From Pedobacter helvus (GTDB lineage Bacteria > Bacteroidota > Bacteroidia > Sphingobacteriales > Sphingobacteriaceae), in NCBI RefSeq assembly GCF_005925325.1, contig NZ_SRMP01000004.1, positions 62,001 to 126,000 on the forward strand: DNA of 64,000 nucleotides, read 5' to 3'. Made by a program: the position numbers and the translations under genes. The first letter of the stretch is position 1. The number at the start of each line of letters is the position of its first letter. The notes under the pieces were generated by a model. That model was not told where the DNA came from and did not search any database. It worked only from the letters and a program-made list of their open reading frames with translations. This document shows, piece by piece, positions 33,919-43,215 of this stretch.

Positions 33919-34488
33919 TTATCTCTTTGATTTTACTCTGCTCAAGGTTTCTTGGCTCATATTCAGATAAGAAGCTACCAATTTATTAGGCAATCTTTTG
34001 AATATTTCTGGCGATTCATCAAGTAACCTTTTGTAGCGTTCGGTAGCGTCTAATGTCAAAAAAGACATTAAACGAGTAGTGTTTAACACATAGGCAAATT
34101 CTAAATAGCTTCGGTAAAATCTTTCCCACTCGGGAACGACTTTAAGCAATGCGTAGAAATCGTACCTTGAAATATATAGGATTTTACTAGCAGCTACAGC
34201 TTGAACATATTCGAATGAAGGCTGCTCGGTAATGAAACTCACCAATCCGGTAGCAAACTGATTTTCAAAAGCCAGGTATCTCGTGGCATCTTGTCCAGCT
34301 TCGTTGATAAAGAAAATCCTCAAACAGCCTTCTAGTACAAAATAAGTACGCTGACAAGTTTCTCCTGTGTGTAGGAGAAACTCGTTCTTTTTAAGTTCTA
34401 ATGGTTTAAAAAACTGATTGACCATTTGAAGATTTTCATCGCTGATGCTAATCTTCTTTCTTATGTATTCATTTAATTGCTCGTGCAT
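33919..34488 (-). CDS. Crp/Fnr family transcriptional regulator (second)
   Basis: 189-residue regulator with an N-terminal cyclic-nucleotide-binding-like domain (NEFLLHTGETCQRTYFVLEGCLRIFF at about 35-60) and a C-terminal helix-turn-helix (PNKLVASYLNMSQETLSRVKSK). The Bacteroidota pattern FLTLDATERYKRLLDESPEI links the two. Ligand unknown. The ATG directly follows the stop codon of the DUF2798 gene, so they form one unit. It ends 50 bases before the start of the HCEGKC gene on the same strand. Confidence 0.9.
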   Translation of the reverse strand: MHEQLNEYIRKKISISDENLQMVNQFFKPLELKKNEFLLHTGETCQRTYFVLEGCLRIFFINEAGQDATRYLAFENQFATGLVSFITEQPSFEYVQAVAASKILYISRYDFYALLKVVPEWERFYRSYLEFAYVLNTTRLMSFLTLDATERYKRLLDESPEIFKRLPNKLVASYLNMSQETLSRVKSKR

Positions 34489-34713
34489 CTAGTTTTTTGA
34501 AGTTATTCGTTCGGCTAATTTACGAGCATTTGGGATGATTAAGAAAGAGGCAAGATAGGCAACTGGCAACATCACGCTCCAAGCTTTTAGAAATTTAAAG
34601 TGCCAGTCGGTACCAAAACCGTAATTACGAACAATGCCCACGAAGGCCATAATCAAGGTCATAGGGATAACAACGAACAACGTATTGATGTATTTGAAAT
34701 GTTTCTGTTTCAT
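34489..34713 (-). CDS. DUF2798 family small membrane protein
   Basis: 74 residues with two hydrophobic helices: about 9-27 (INTLFVVIPMTLIMAFVGI) and 47-62 (VMLPVAYLASFLIIP), separated by NYGFGTDWHFKFLKAW. The ending PNARKLAERI is typical of DUF2798. Function unknown. It is the first gene of a two-gene unit with the Crp-type regulator, which may control it. Confidence 0.84.
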   Translation of the reverse strand: MKQKHFKYINTLFVVIPMTLIMAFVGIVRNYGFGTDWHFKFLKAWSVMLPVAYLASFLIIPNARKLAERITSKN

Positions 34714-34819
34714 TTTTTACTTGTTTTAAATATTAATAATGATGCAAAAATGCAGCACTGAAAAATTTAAAACTTTGACTTAAGTCAAAAAATTAATAGA
34801 GCTGATTAAAATGAAAAAA

Positions 34820-35356
34820 CTAACAGCATTTGTAGTAAATTTTCACTTTCTGTTCTTTAGCAGACCAAGCTATGTAAATGTTATGATCTTTACCTAAACG
34901 ATAATCGAAGCCATTTAAACCACTTTTTTTAAGTTCGTTATAGAATGTTTTATCAGGAACATTTTTATCAGGTTGTTCGTCTGCCGTAACTGCTGGTTCT
35001 AAAAAATGATGCTCTTCGAAAAAGTATGCGATTTCCTCTTTTAAGAATTTCATCTTATCGCTTTCCTTTTTCATATCTGCGGTAGCAATGTAATTCTTCA
35101 ACAATTCTTCTGCTTTAATTTCCTGTCTATAGATCTCATTTCCGTCAGCAGATTTAATGGTAAACAACAACTGCATGTCTTTTGTGTCTTTACCAATTAA
35201 AGCCACTTTGAAAGTATCAAGCTTAACGGTATCAGAAAATGCAAATGTGGTAGTTTTCTGTAGATCTTCTGCGCTGTTTGCGCTTTTGTCTGTAGAAGAA
35301 CTACAGGAATATACTAAGCCGATAGTTAATAATGTAGGAATAATAACTTTCTTCAT
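34820..35356 (-). CDS. Lipoprotein of unknown function
   Basis: 178 residues. MKKVIIPTLLTIGLVYSC is a lipoprotein signal with lipid Cys18, followed by a Ser/Asp-rich linker. The rest has mixed helix and strand: LDTFKVALIGKDTKDMQLLFTIKS, IYRQEIKAEELL, and IAYFFEEHHFLEPAV. The C-terminus ends KIYYKCC, two cysteines in a row. No family recognised. It stands alone with 100-base gaps on both sides. Confidence 0.75.
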   Translation of the reverse strand: MKKVIIPTLLTIGLVYSCSSSTDKSANSAEDLQKTTTFAFSDTVKLDTFKVALIGKDTKDMQLLFTIKSADGNEIYRQEIKAEELLKNYIATADMKKESDKMKFLKEEIAYFFEEHHFLEPAVTADEQPDKNVPDKTFYNELKKSGLNGFDYRLGKDHNIYIAWSAKEQKVKIYYKCC

Positions 35357-35458
35357 TACGTAGGTTTTATAGGCATTAATATAATTAATTTATTTCGTTT
35401 TCTCTTGATGATATTCTTTGTTTTTAAAGTGATAAACGCTAAAAACGCAAAGAATACC

Positions 35459-35656
35459 TCAGGAGTAGATTGATTGAAAAACAATCAATAAAAGAATTAG
35501 GATTAGAAAGATATAGCCTGCTGGATGTGCGAAATTAAACGTCCATCCCATTATAGGATTTCTTTTAGGCACAATAATTCTATGGTCTTTCTTATTGAAG
35601 TAAAGAATTCCCCATTTCCAATTTTCTGGATCTTCATGAAAGAAATCTTTACTCAC
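35459..35656 (-). CDS. DUF5808 family small membrane protein
   Basis: 65 residues. The N-terminal half DPENWKWGILYFNKKDHRIIVPKR is the DUF5808 signature (W-x-W-G-x-x-Y-F-N and D-x-R-I-x-V-P-K), followed by GWTFNFAHP and one transmembrane helix at about 47-63. In Gram-positive members the domain follows membrane segments; function unknown. Nine bases downstream of the deoxynucleoside kinase stop on the same strand orientation. Confidence 0.82.
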   Translation of the reverse strand: MSKDFFHEDPENWKWGILYFNKKDHRIIVPKRNPIMGWTFNFAHPAGYIFLILILLLIVFQSIYS

Positions 35657-35665
35657 ATTTTAATT

Positions 35666-36280
35666 TTAAAACAAACCGTTAATTTCTGCTTCGATTGATT
35701 GGATTACCGTTCCTAAATCTTCGGGATTATTAGTGAAATCTAGTTTATCCTTGTCTAAAATTAAGAGTTTGCCCAATTTATAGTTTTTAATCCAAGTTTC
35801 GTATTTTTCATTTAGCTTAGAAAGGTAATCAATACGGATACTGGCTTCGTATTCTCTACCGCGGCGTTGAATGTTATTCACCAATGTAGGTACCGACGCT
35901 CTTAAATAAACCAACAGGTCTGGTGGTTTAATGAAAGAGGTGATATTATCAAAAATGGCTCTGTAATTATCGTGATCGCGTGTAGTCATTAAGCCCATCT
36001 CGTGCAAGTTATCTGCAAAAATATGAGCATCTTCGTAAATAGTTCGATCTTGTATTACGTTACGATTTTTATTTTCAATTTCTACAATCTGCTGAAAGCG
36101 GCTATTCAAGAAATAGATTTGTAGGTTGAAGCTCCAACGCTTCATGTCACTGTAAAAATCCTCCAAGTAAGGATTGTTGTCTACAGCCTCATAAAGTGCT
36201 TCCCATCCATAATTTTTTGCCAACAAGCCTGTTAGCGTTGTTTTTCCAGCACCTATGTTGCCTACTATTGCTATATGCAT
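35666..36280 (-). CDS. Deoxynucleoside kinase
   Basis: Phosphorylates deoxyribonucleosides for salvage of DNA precursors. 204 residues from the ATG at 36280, which gives MHIAIVGNIGAGKTTLT with Walker A at 7-15; the longer frame upstream adds a poor N-terminus. VIQDRTIYEDAHIF contains the DRS-like motif with Arg, and PPDLLVYLRASVPTLVNNIQRRGREYE is the LID region with the arginines that bind phosphate. Base preference (dA/dG or dC) cannot be read securely. Confidence 0.9.
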   Translation of the reverse strand: MHIAIVGNIGAGKTTLTGLLAKNYGWEALYEAVDNNPYLEDFYSDMKRWSFNLQIYFLNSRFQQIVEIENKNRNVIQDRTIYEDAHIFADNLHEMGLMTTRDHDNYRAIFDNITSFIKPPDLLVYLRASVPTLVNNIQRRGREYEASIRIDYLSKLNEKYETWIKNYKLGKLLILDKDKLDFTNNPEDLGTVIQSIEAEINGLF

Positions 36281-36361
36281 ATTGTATTGAGTATTCAGTA
36301 TTGCGGTTGGCGGTTGGCGTTTTATCTCATTACGCAAATCGCGATACGCAATACTACAAAA

Positions 36362-37360
36362 TTAAAAACTTTTGAAACCTATTAATTCGCGTACTTCTCT
36401 AATTGTTTTTTGAGCACTTTCCCTGGCTTTTTCGGCGCCTAAACGGGCAACTTTTTGTAAATAAGCAGAGTCATTAGCGATATCGTTAATTCTTTCTCTT
36501 ACCGGATCGGTAGCGATAATCATATCTTCCGCCAGTTGTTTTTTGAAATCTCCGTAACGGATGGCCATTTTGTTGTACAAATCGTCAAAATGATTTAAAG
36601 TATCAGCTGGAGAAACAATCTTCATCAAATCAAATAGATTTTGGATTGCTTCTGGTTTTTCTTGATTTTCTGCTGTTGGTCCGCTATCGGTAACTGCCCT
36701 CGAAACTTTTTTACGGATAGCTTCTGGGGTATCAGAAAGGTAAACACAATTGGCATCACCCTCAGATTTGCCCATTTTTCCTTTGCCATCTAAACCTGGT
36801 ACCTTCACTAATTTCTCGGTATAACTGAAGGCATAAGGTTCTGGGAAATATTCTTGATTGTACAAACGGTTAAAACGGTTGCCAAAAGTTCTAGCCATTT
36901 CTAAATGTTGCTCCTGATCTTTACCTACTGGCACCTTAGTCGCTTTATGAATTAAAATATCAGCTGCCATTAACACCGGATAGGTCAATAAACCAGCGTT
37001 CACATTATCTGGATTACCACGAACTTTATCTTTAAATGAAGTAGCCCTCTCCAGCTCACCTAAATAAGCATTCATGTTTAAGTAAAGATAAAGCTCAATA
37101 ATTTCCGGCACATCAGACTGAACGTAGATGGTACTTTCTTCGGGGTTTAAACCACAAGCTAAATAATCTACCAGTACGTTTTTAATGTTACCGTGCAAAT
37201 TTTCAGGAGTGGGGTGTGTTGTTAGGGAGTGCCAATCTGCAATGAAGAAATAGCAATTATATTCTTCCTGCATCTTGATGAAGTTTTTTACCGCACCATA
37301 GTAGTTGCCTAAATGCAACTTTCCTGTGGATCTAATCCCACTAACAACTGTTTCTTTCAT
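36362..37360 (-). CDS. trpS: Tryptophanyl-tRNA synthetase
   Basis: Class I synthetase that charges tRNA(Trp). 332 residues, normal for the bacterial enzyme. SGIRSTGKLHLGNYYGA carries the HIGH-like motif (HLGN), LTYPVLMAADIL the tryptophan-binding part, VGKDQEQHLEMAR follows, and the KMSKS loop reads KMGKS near 196-200. The variation Met-Gly is common in TrpS. The gene is apart from its neighbours, with purE upstream on the same strand. Confidence 0.96.
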   Translation of the reverse strand: MKETVVSGIRSTGKLHLGNYYGAVKNFIKMQEEYNCYFFIADWHSLTTHPTPENLHGNIKNVLVDYLACGLNPEESTIYVQSDVPEIIELYLYLNMNAYLGELERATSFKDKVRGNPDNVNAGLLTYPVLMAADILIHKATKVPVGKDQEQHLEMARTFGNRFNRLYNQEYFPEPYAFSYTEKLVKVPGLDGKGKMGKSEGDANCVYLSDTPEAIRKKVSRAVTDSGPTAENQEKPEAIQNLFDLMKIVSPADTLNHFDDLYNKMAIRYGDFKKQLAEDMIIATDPVRERINDIANDSAYLQKVARLGAEKARESAQKTIREVRELIGFKSF

Positions 37361-37462
37361 AATGGCCGAAATTAACTAAAAAACTGAAAACTGTGAAGAA
37401 TGTTTAAAGTTGGATTTTTAAATTAGAACGATTTGACAAATACTTTTTAAATATGTAGCAAA

Positions 37463-37499
37463 ATAATAGCCGAAGGGCGTTAAACTCTTCGGCTATTAT
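37463..37499 (-). terminator. Hairpin terminator after purE
   Basis: ATAATAGCCGAAG (37463-37475) pairs perfectly over 13 bp with CTTCGGCTATTAT (37487-37499). On the minus strand it follows the purE stop by 37 bases and is followed by TTTT. Confidence 0.78.
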
Positions 37500-37536
37500 A
37501 AATCTTTCAGACTGAAATACTTTCCTGACTTTCGGA

Positions 37537-38019
37537 CTACTTTTCCATTTCAGCAGCAGTTTCCTCAACTTTTGCTCTCAAATCATCTTTATAAGCTTGC
37601 ATTTTTTCTGCCAGCTCAGGCTTTGCCGTAGATAAAATTTGTACTGCCAATAACCCGGCATTTTTAGCTGCGTTTAAAGCCACTGTAGCTACAGGAATGC
37701 CGTTTGGCATTTGAAGAATAGAAAGGATACTGTCCCAACCATCAATAGAATTTGAAGATTTTACCGGAACACCAATTACTGGAACAGTAGTAATAGAAGC
37801 TACCATACCAGGTAAATGCGCAGCACCACCGGCACCAGCAATAATTACCTTAATGCCACGACTAGCAGCGTCCTTTGCGTAGTGAAACATTCTATCTGGC
37901 GTACGATGTGCCGAAACTACTGTAATTTCGAAATCAACGCCAAATTCCTTGCAAATATCTGCCGCATCTTGCATTACAGGCAAGTCCGATTTACTGCCCA
38001 TGATAATACCAACTTTCAT
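37537..38019 (-). CDS. purE: N5-carboxyaminoimidazole ribonucleotide mutase
   Basis: Converts N5-CAIR to CAIR in purine synthesis, acting after PurK. 160 residues. [16 protein letters not shown] is the nucleotide-binding N-terminus, [15 protein letters not shown] holds the catalytic His, and [14 protein letters not shown] the family signature. Class I PurE, as its pairing with purK shows. It lies 97 bases downstream of purK on the same strand; together they form the carboxylation step. Confidence 0.96.
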   Translation of the reverse strand: MKVGIIMGSKSDLPVMQDAADICKEFGVDFEITVVSAHRTPDRMFHYAKDAASRGIKVIIAGAGGAAHLPGMVASITTVPVIGVPVKSSNSIDGWDSILSILQMPNGIPVATVALNAAKNAGLLAVQILSTAKPELAEKMQAYKDDLRAKVEETAAEMEK

Positions 38020-38116
38020 ATTTATGATTGTTTTGTTTTTATAATTAGTAGCTAGATTTGAGTATCAAGTATCAAGATTGCTTGGAAAAGTCTCAATACT
38101 CATTTCTCAAATCTAT

Positions 38117-39256
38117 TTAAGAGATTACTTTCAATGTTTGTTGTACGAACCTTGCTTTTTCAATAGCCTGCTCTCGGTTCTGATCTACAATAGTTAGGTG
38201 TCCCATTTTGCGGAAGGGCTTAGTATATTTCTTACCATAAAGATGTACATACACACCTTCAATTGACATGATTTTTTCCAATCCACTATATTTGGCAACT
38301 CCATCATGACCTTTTTCGCCTAAAACATTCACCATAATGGCGTTCGAAATAGAACGAGTATCGCCCAAAGGCAAATTAAAAATTGCTCTTAAATGCTGTG
38401 CAAATTGCGATACATAATTGCCCTCAATCGTTTGATGACCGCTATTATGCGGACGAGGAGCTAATTCATTAACTAAAATATCGCCATGTTTGGTAATAAA
38501 CATTTCTACTGCTAAAATACCTGTGATATTTAATGCAGCAGCAATGTCTTTAGCTATTTTTTCAGCCCTTTCCTGAATACTTTCGGGATAGGTTGAAGGC
38601 GAAATTAGAAACTCAACCAAGTTAGCTTCTGGGTTGAACTCCATTTCCACCATTGGAAACGTTTTCACGTCACCATTGGCATTTCTAGCAACAATAACTG
38701 CAATTTCTTTTTCAAAATTAACTAGTTCTTCAATTAGCGTAGGTGCTTCGAATGCGTTCTTAACATCCGACGAATTGCTAATTTTCATTACGCCTTTACC
38801 ATCATAGCCATCTTTACGCAACTTCAAAATATATGGAAAAGGGAACTTGCCACTACTTAAATCTTCTTTAGAACTCACTAGCATAAAAGGAGCTGTAGGG
38901 ATATCATTTTCCTTGAAAAATTGTTTTTGCACACCTTTATCTTGGATCAATCTGATTACTCTTGGCTGAGGATAAACCTGCTTGCCTTCTCGCTCCAATT
39001 GTTCTAGCGCTTCAACGTTTACTTTTTCAATCTCAATAGTGATGATATCCACCTTTTTACCAAAATTATATACGGTGTCATAATCGGTAATAGAGCCATT
39101 TTCGAAATAATTGGCAATGTGTTTACAAGGAGCATCAGCATCAGGATCAAGCACCAAAGTGGTTAAATTGTAGTTAATTGCTTCCTGAATTAACATCCTA
39201 CCTAATTGTCCGCCGCCTAAAATACCTAGTTTTAACTCGCTAATCTGTTTTGCCAT
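38117..39256 (-). CDS. purK: N5-carboxyaminoimidazole ribonucleotide synthase
   Basis: ATP-grasp enzyme that carboxylates AIR to N5-CAIR. 379 residues. KLGILGGGQLGRMLIQEA is the N-terminal glycine-rich fold, LKLRKDGYDGKGVM the ATP-binding loop, EMFITKHGDILVNELAPRPHNSGHQTIEG the metal and substrate site. Start ATG at 39256; a perfect -7 box ends 18 bases upstream. First gene of a purK-purE unit. Confidence 0.96.
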   Translation of the reverse strand: MAKQISELKLGILGGGQLGRMLIQEAINYNLTTLVLDPDADAPCKHIANYFENGSITDYDTVYNFGKKVDIITIEIEKVNVEALEQLEREGKQVYPQPRVIRLIQDKGVQKQFFKENDIPTAPFMLVSSKEDLSSGKFPFPYILKLRKDGYDGKGVMKISNSSDVKNAFEAPTLIEELVNFEKEIAVIVARNANGDVKTFPMVEMEFNPEANLVEFLISPSTYPESIQERAEKIAKDIAAALNITGILAVEMFITKHGDILVNELAPRPHNSGHQTIEGNYVSQFAQHLRAIFNLPLGDTRSISNAIMVNVLGEKGHDGVAKYSGLEKIMSIEGVYVHLYGKKYTKPFRKMGHLTIVDQNREQAIEKARFVQQTLKVIS

Positions 39257-39274
39257 TATCGCTTAAATTTCTAG

Positions 39275-39282
39275 CAAAAGTA
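39275..39282 (-). promoter_or_regulatory. -7 promoter box of purK
   Basis: TACTTTTG on the minus strand, perfect TAnnTTTG, 18 bases before the ATG at 39256. Confidence 0.48.
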
Positions 39283-39299
39283 GGAAAAAATAAGCATAC

Positions 39300-39700
39300 G
39301 ATTTAGGTTTATCATACATTAGATTACAATTAGAAGCGCAATATTAGTGCAGCTATTTTCCGATAGTGCTGCCATCCGCTTTACTACGTGTTCGCTACTG
39401 TCAGGGCTATTTAACTCCAAACAGTACAAATCTTTGCGTTACTTCGCGGAAACTTCAAAAATTTTGCGATAAAAATCTTAACGTAAAGAAAAATAAGAGT
39501 ATCGCAAAGAATGCAAAGGAAAACTAGAAAGAGAAAGTTGCTTTAACCATTGTTGTTAAACTTATCACATCAATTGTTTCGTTTGCGGTTCGCACAGATA
39601 TAGTATAATTTTTCTTCGTCGCATTACAATTCCCGCCTACGCAGGAATGACGAAATCGATTAGACGAACAATTTTCCAATAAAACCGATAATCGCCATTC
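39300..39700. repeat. Repeat-rich intergenic region between purK and the flavoprotein gene
   Basis: No gene is seen. It contains a CGCTTTACTACGTGTTCGCT block (39377-39396) shared in part with 28020-28055, and CCCGCCTACGCAGGAATGACG (about 39632-39652), a dispersed palindromic word with CCTACGCAGG at its core. The rest is AT-rich spacer between divergent genes. Confidence 0.6.
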
Positions 39701-39706
39701 ATTTTT

Positions 39707-39714
39707 TACTTTTG
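39707..39714 (+). promoter_or_regulatory. -7 promoter box of the HI0933-like gene
   Basis: TACTTTTG, perfect TAnnTTTG, 22 bases before the ATG at 39737. Confidence 0.47.
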
Positions 39715-39736
39715 CCTTTTAACTTTAAACTGGAAA

Positions 39737-40927
39737 ATGGATTACGATGCAATAATTATTGGAGCAGGTGCATGCGGCTTAATGTGCGCCGTACAAGCAG
39801 GTTTCTTAGGAAAAAAAGTTATTGTACTCGAAAAAGGTAGCAAACCCGGTGCTAAAATCCTCATTTCAGGCGGTGGACGTTGTAATTACACCAACATTGG
39901 TGCTACACATGAGCAGTTTATTTCTGCCAATGCGCATTTCGTAAAATCTGCCTTTAAGCAATGGACAGTAGAAGATACCATTAGTTTTTTCGAAACTTAC
40001 GGCATCTACGGAGCCGAAAAAACTTTAGGCCAGTTGTTTCCCGATGGCAAAAACGCCAAAGATGTAGTTGAAGTTTTTACATCACTCTGTGAGGAAATGG
40101 AACAGCAGATTATTTGCAATGCAGAAGTTCTTTCCATCGAAAACGACAACGAAGAATATCAAGTGAATTACCAACATAACGGAAAAACTAAGGCGTTAAT
40201 TGCTCCTAATTTAGTGATTGCAACCGGCGGATTGCCTATTCCAAAAATGGGAGCAACAGATTTTGCTTTGAAATTCGCTAGAAAACATCAACTTCATATC
40301 ATCGAAACCGCACCCGCTTTGGTACCTCTAACCATCACAGGTAAAGACGAGGCTTGGTTTGCACAACTTTCGGGAAATTCAGTTTTCTGCAGAGTAAGTA
40401 ACGATGAAATGAGTTTCGAAGAAAATATCTTGTTTACACATTGGGGCTTAAGCGGTCCAGCGATTTTGCAGATTTCTAGCTATTGGCGAAGAGGGCAAGA
40501 AATTGAAATCGACCTACTGCCGAATGAAAATATTTCAACACTATTAACAACTGAGCGCCAACAAAATGGACGTATCCAACTATCAACTTTGTTGAATAGA
40601 TTTTACACCAAAAAGTTTACTGATGCTTTGGGTAAATTCTTGCCTTTAACAAAAACTATTGCCGATTTAACTAAAGCAGAAATGGAAACTTTATCGCAAA
40701 CGCTTCATCATTTTCGAATAAAACCTGCAGGCGATAAAGGTTACGACAAAGCCGAGGTAATGCGTGGTGGGATTGACACCAACGAGCTTTCTTCTAAAAC
40801 CTTAGAAAGTAAGAAATTGCCCGGTTGCTATTTTGGTGGTGAGTGTGTAGATGTAACTGGATGGCTGGGAGGATATAACTTTCAATGGGCTTGGGCAAGT
40901 GGTTTTGTGATAGCACATAATTTGTAA
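39737..40927 (+). CDS. HI0933/YhiN family FAD-dependent oxidoreductase
   Basis: Flavoprotein of 396 residues with unknown substrate. IIIGAGACGLMCAVQAGFLGKKVIVLEK at the N-terminus is the FAD Rossmann motif; ILISGGGRCNYTN near 43-55 is the HI0933 signature; GGLPIPKMGATDFAL and GECVDVTGWLGGYNFQWAWASG near the C-terminus complete the family pattern. Full length. It is followed 70 bases later by the radical SAM gene on the same strand, with its own promoter box. Confidence 0.92.
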   Translation: MDYDAIIIGAGACGLMCAVQAGFLGKKVIVLEKGSKPGAKILISGGGRCNYTNIGATHEQFISANAHFVKSAFKQWTVEDTISFFETYGIYGAEKTLGQLFPDGKNAKDVVEVFTSLCEEMEQQIICNAEVLSIENDNEEYQVNYQHNGKTKALIAPNLVIATGGLPIPKMGATDFALKFARKHQLHIIETAPALVPLTITGKDEAWFAQLSGNSVFCRVSNDEMSFEENILFTHWGLSGPAILQISSYWRRGQEIEIDLLPNENISTLLTTERQQNGRIQLSTLLNRFYTKKFTDALGKFLPLTKTIADLTKAEMETLSQTLHHFRIKPAGDKGYDKAEVMRGGIDTNELSSKTLESKKLPGCYFGGECVDVTGWLGGYNFQWAWASGFVIAHNL

Positions 40928-40972
40928 GATTTTCAATTCCATTGTTCCTCGCAATGACGATAATAATTTACG

Positions 40973-40980
40973 TACTTTTG
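40973..40980 (+). promoter_or_regulatory. -7 promoter box of the radical SAM gene
   Basis: TACTTTTG, perfect TAnnTTTG, 17 bases before the TTG at 40998. Because transcription would begin around 40985, it supports the TTG start: there is no room for an upstream start codon. Confidence 0.47.
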
Positions 40981-40997
40981 CAGAAAATAATAAATCC

Positions 40998-43196
40998 TTG
41001 CAAAGCGAACTTTTTGTAATTACGCCCCCATTTACCCAACTGAATACACCGTATCCAGCCACTGCGTATATCAAAGGTTTTTTAAATACAAAAAGCATTT
41101 CTTCAACCCAAGCCGATTTAGGCATTGAAGTTATTTTGGCGCTTTTTTCTAAAAAAGGGTTGACAGATTTATTCAACGAAGCCGAATTAAATGAAACTGC
41201 GACATTTTCCTTTAACGTACAGCGAATTCTAGCGTTAAAGGAAGAATATCTAAAAACTATTGATGCGGTAATTGCTTTCTTGCAAGGCAAAAACCCAACT
41301 TTGGCTTTACAGATTTGTCAGGAAGATTATTTGCCAGAAGCCTCTCGTTTTTCTCAGCTAGAAGAGCTTGATTGGGCTTTTGGTGCCATGGGAACTCAAG
41401 ACAAAGCCAAACATTTAGCCACGCTTTATTTAGAAGATATTTCTGATTTCATTGTAGAATGTATTGACCCGAATTTTGGTTTTAGTAGATATGCAGAACG
41501 GCTGGGACGAAGCGCAAATTCTTTTGATGAGTTGTACGAAGCGCTAAATCAAATACCGACTTACATTGATCATATCTTAATTGACATACTCAAAGATAGA
41601 ATAGAAGCAATTCAGCCTAAGTTGTTTTTGATTTCTGTTCCCTTTCCTGGGAATTTATATGCAGCATTTCGTTGTGCTCAGTTTGTGAAGCAAAACTATC
41701 CGCATATTAAAATTTCGATGGGAGGTGGTTTCCCGAATACCGAATTACGTTCGCTTTCAGATAAGCGAGTGTTCGAATTTTTCGATTATATTACTTTAGA
41801 CGATGGCGAATTACCTATAGAGTTGCTGTACAACGCCATTACCAAGGGTGGTGATTTTCATCTTTATAAAAGAACTTTTCTATTAGAAAATGGAGAGATT
41901 GCCTATCGTAACGATGCTTTAAGAAGTGATTACAAACAAGCTGACGTAGGTACGCCAGATTATTCAGATTTGTTGTTGGACAGTTATATTTCGGTTATCG
42001 AAATTGTAAATCCGATGCACAGAATGTGGAGTGATGGCCGTTGGAATAAGTTGACCATGGCACATGGGTGTTATTGGGGAAAATGTACATTTTGTGATAT
42101 TTCGTTAGATTACATCAAGATTTATGAACCAGTTGCAGCGAAGCAAATTGTAGATAGGATAGAAGAACTAATAGCGAAAACAGGTCAGAATGGGTTTCAC
42201 TTTGTGGATGAGGCTGCGCCGCCTGCATTAATGCGAGAAGTAGCCTTGGAAATCCTTCGAAGAAAAATCTCAGTTACTTGGTGGACTAATATCCGGTTTG
42301 AGAAAAGCTTTACTGGAGATTTGTGTTTATTGCTGAAAGCATCAGGTTGTATTGCCGTTTCTGGCGGTTTGGAAGTTGCTTCAGATAGGCTTCTGAAACT
42401 GATCGACAAAGGCGTGACTGTAGAACAAGTAGCTAAAGTAACCAGAAATTTTACTGAAGCTGGTATTATGGTACATGCTTATCTGATGTACGGTTACCCA
42501 ACGCAAACAATACAAGAAACGGTTGACAGCTTAGAAATGGTGCGTCAGTTGTTTCAAGCAGGAGTGTTGCAATCGGGATTTTGGCATCAATTTGCTATGA
42601 CGGCACATAGTCCTGTCGGCTTGTATCCTGAGAAATTTGGCGTAATAAAGGAAACCGAAGAAATTGGAACTTTCGCTAATAACGATATCAATTACACTGA
42701 TAAAACAGGAATAGATCACAACAAGTTCAGCTACGGATTGAAGAAGTCACTCTTTAATTTTATGCATGGGATCTGCTTCGATTATAAGCTGCAAGATTGG
42801 TTCGATTTTAAAATTCCGAGAACTACCATTGCGCCAAATTTTATTGACACAGCCTTAAACAGCAACGAAAACTTCAATGTTAAACCGACTGCTAAGATTG
42901 TTTGGTTGGGCGGCAAACCATCTGTGGAAGCCTTTACCAAATCCAAAAAGGGCAAAACTTGGCAGATGATGAATTTGCACTTCCATAACAAAAGAGAAAC
43001 GTTCAGCATTCAAACCAATAAAGCTGAAGGGGAGTGGTTGGTTAGTATTTTAGATAAAATCTCGGCTACTAACGAGAAAACTCTAACCTTTCAAGAAATC
43101 AAAGCTGATTTTGAAGCTAACATAGAGCACTTTGAATTGTTCTGGTATTCGAAACCAATTCATACTTTGAGAGAATTTGGTTTGCTGGTTTTATAG
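40998..43196 (+). CDS. B12-binding-type radical SAM protein
   Basis: Large radical SAM enzyme of 732 residues, reaction unknown. The N-terminal third resembles a cobalamin-binding Rossmann domain (LFLISVPFPGNLYAAFRCAQFVKQ, then ISMGGGFPN), but no DxHxxG histidine is seen. The [4Fe-4S] motif is CYWGKCTFC at 358-366, spacing C-x4-C-x2-C rather than the usual C-x3-C-x2-C. WWTNIRFEKSF, SGGLEVASDRLLKLIDKGVT and YLMYGYPTQT are SAM-barrel features. No in-frame ATG exists upstream, so TTG is taken as start. A RiPP or lipid modification is possible, but no precursor gene was seen nearby. Confidence 0.85.
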   Translation: MQSELFVITPPFTQLNTPYPATAYIKGFLNTKSISSTQADLGIEVILALFSKKGLTDLFNEAELNETATFSFNVQRILALKEEYLKTIDAVIAFLQGKNPTLALQICQEDYLPEASRFSQLEELDWAFGAMGTQDKAKHLATLYLEDISDFIVECIDPNFGFSRYAERLGRSANSFDELYEALNQIPTYIDHILIDILKDRIEAIQPKLFLISVPFPGNLYAAFRCAQFVKQNYPHIKISMGGGFPNTELRSLSDKRVFEFFDYITLDDGELPIELLYNAITKGGDFHLYKRTFLLENGEIAYRNDALRSDYKQADVGTPDYSDLLLDSYISVIEIVNPMHRMWSDGRWNKLTMAHGCYWGKCTFCDISLDYIKIYEPVAAKQIVDRIEELIAKTGQNGFHFVDEAAPPALMREVALEILRRKISVTWWTNIRFEKSFTGDLCLLLKASGCIAVSGGLEVASDRLLKLIDKGVTVEQVAKVTRNFTEAGIMVHAYLMYGYPTQTIQETVDSLEMVRQLFQAGVLQSGFWHQFAMTAHSPVGLYPEKFGVIKETEEIGTFANNDINYTDKTGIDHNKFSYGLKKSLFNFMHGICFDYKLQDWFDFKIPRTTIAPNFIDTALNSNENFNVKPTAKIVWLGGKPSVEAFTKSKKGKTWQMMNLHFHNKRETFSIQTNKAEGEWLVSILDKISATNEKTLTFQEIKADFEANIEHFELFWYSKPIHTLREFGLLVL

Positions 43197-43215
43197 AACC
43201 ATTTATCAATTATCA

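Noticed and set aside
40802..41290. 162-codon open frame on the minus strand
   Set aside because: Spans the end of the HI0933-like gene, the promoter box and the start of the radical SAM gene; no family features.
40998..43196. RiPP gene cluster around the radical SAM gene
   Set aside because: No short precursor-like ORF, peptidase/transporter pair or second maturase adjoins it; the neighbouring flavoprotein and ohr are ordinary.
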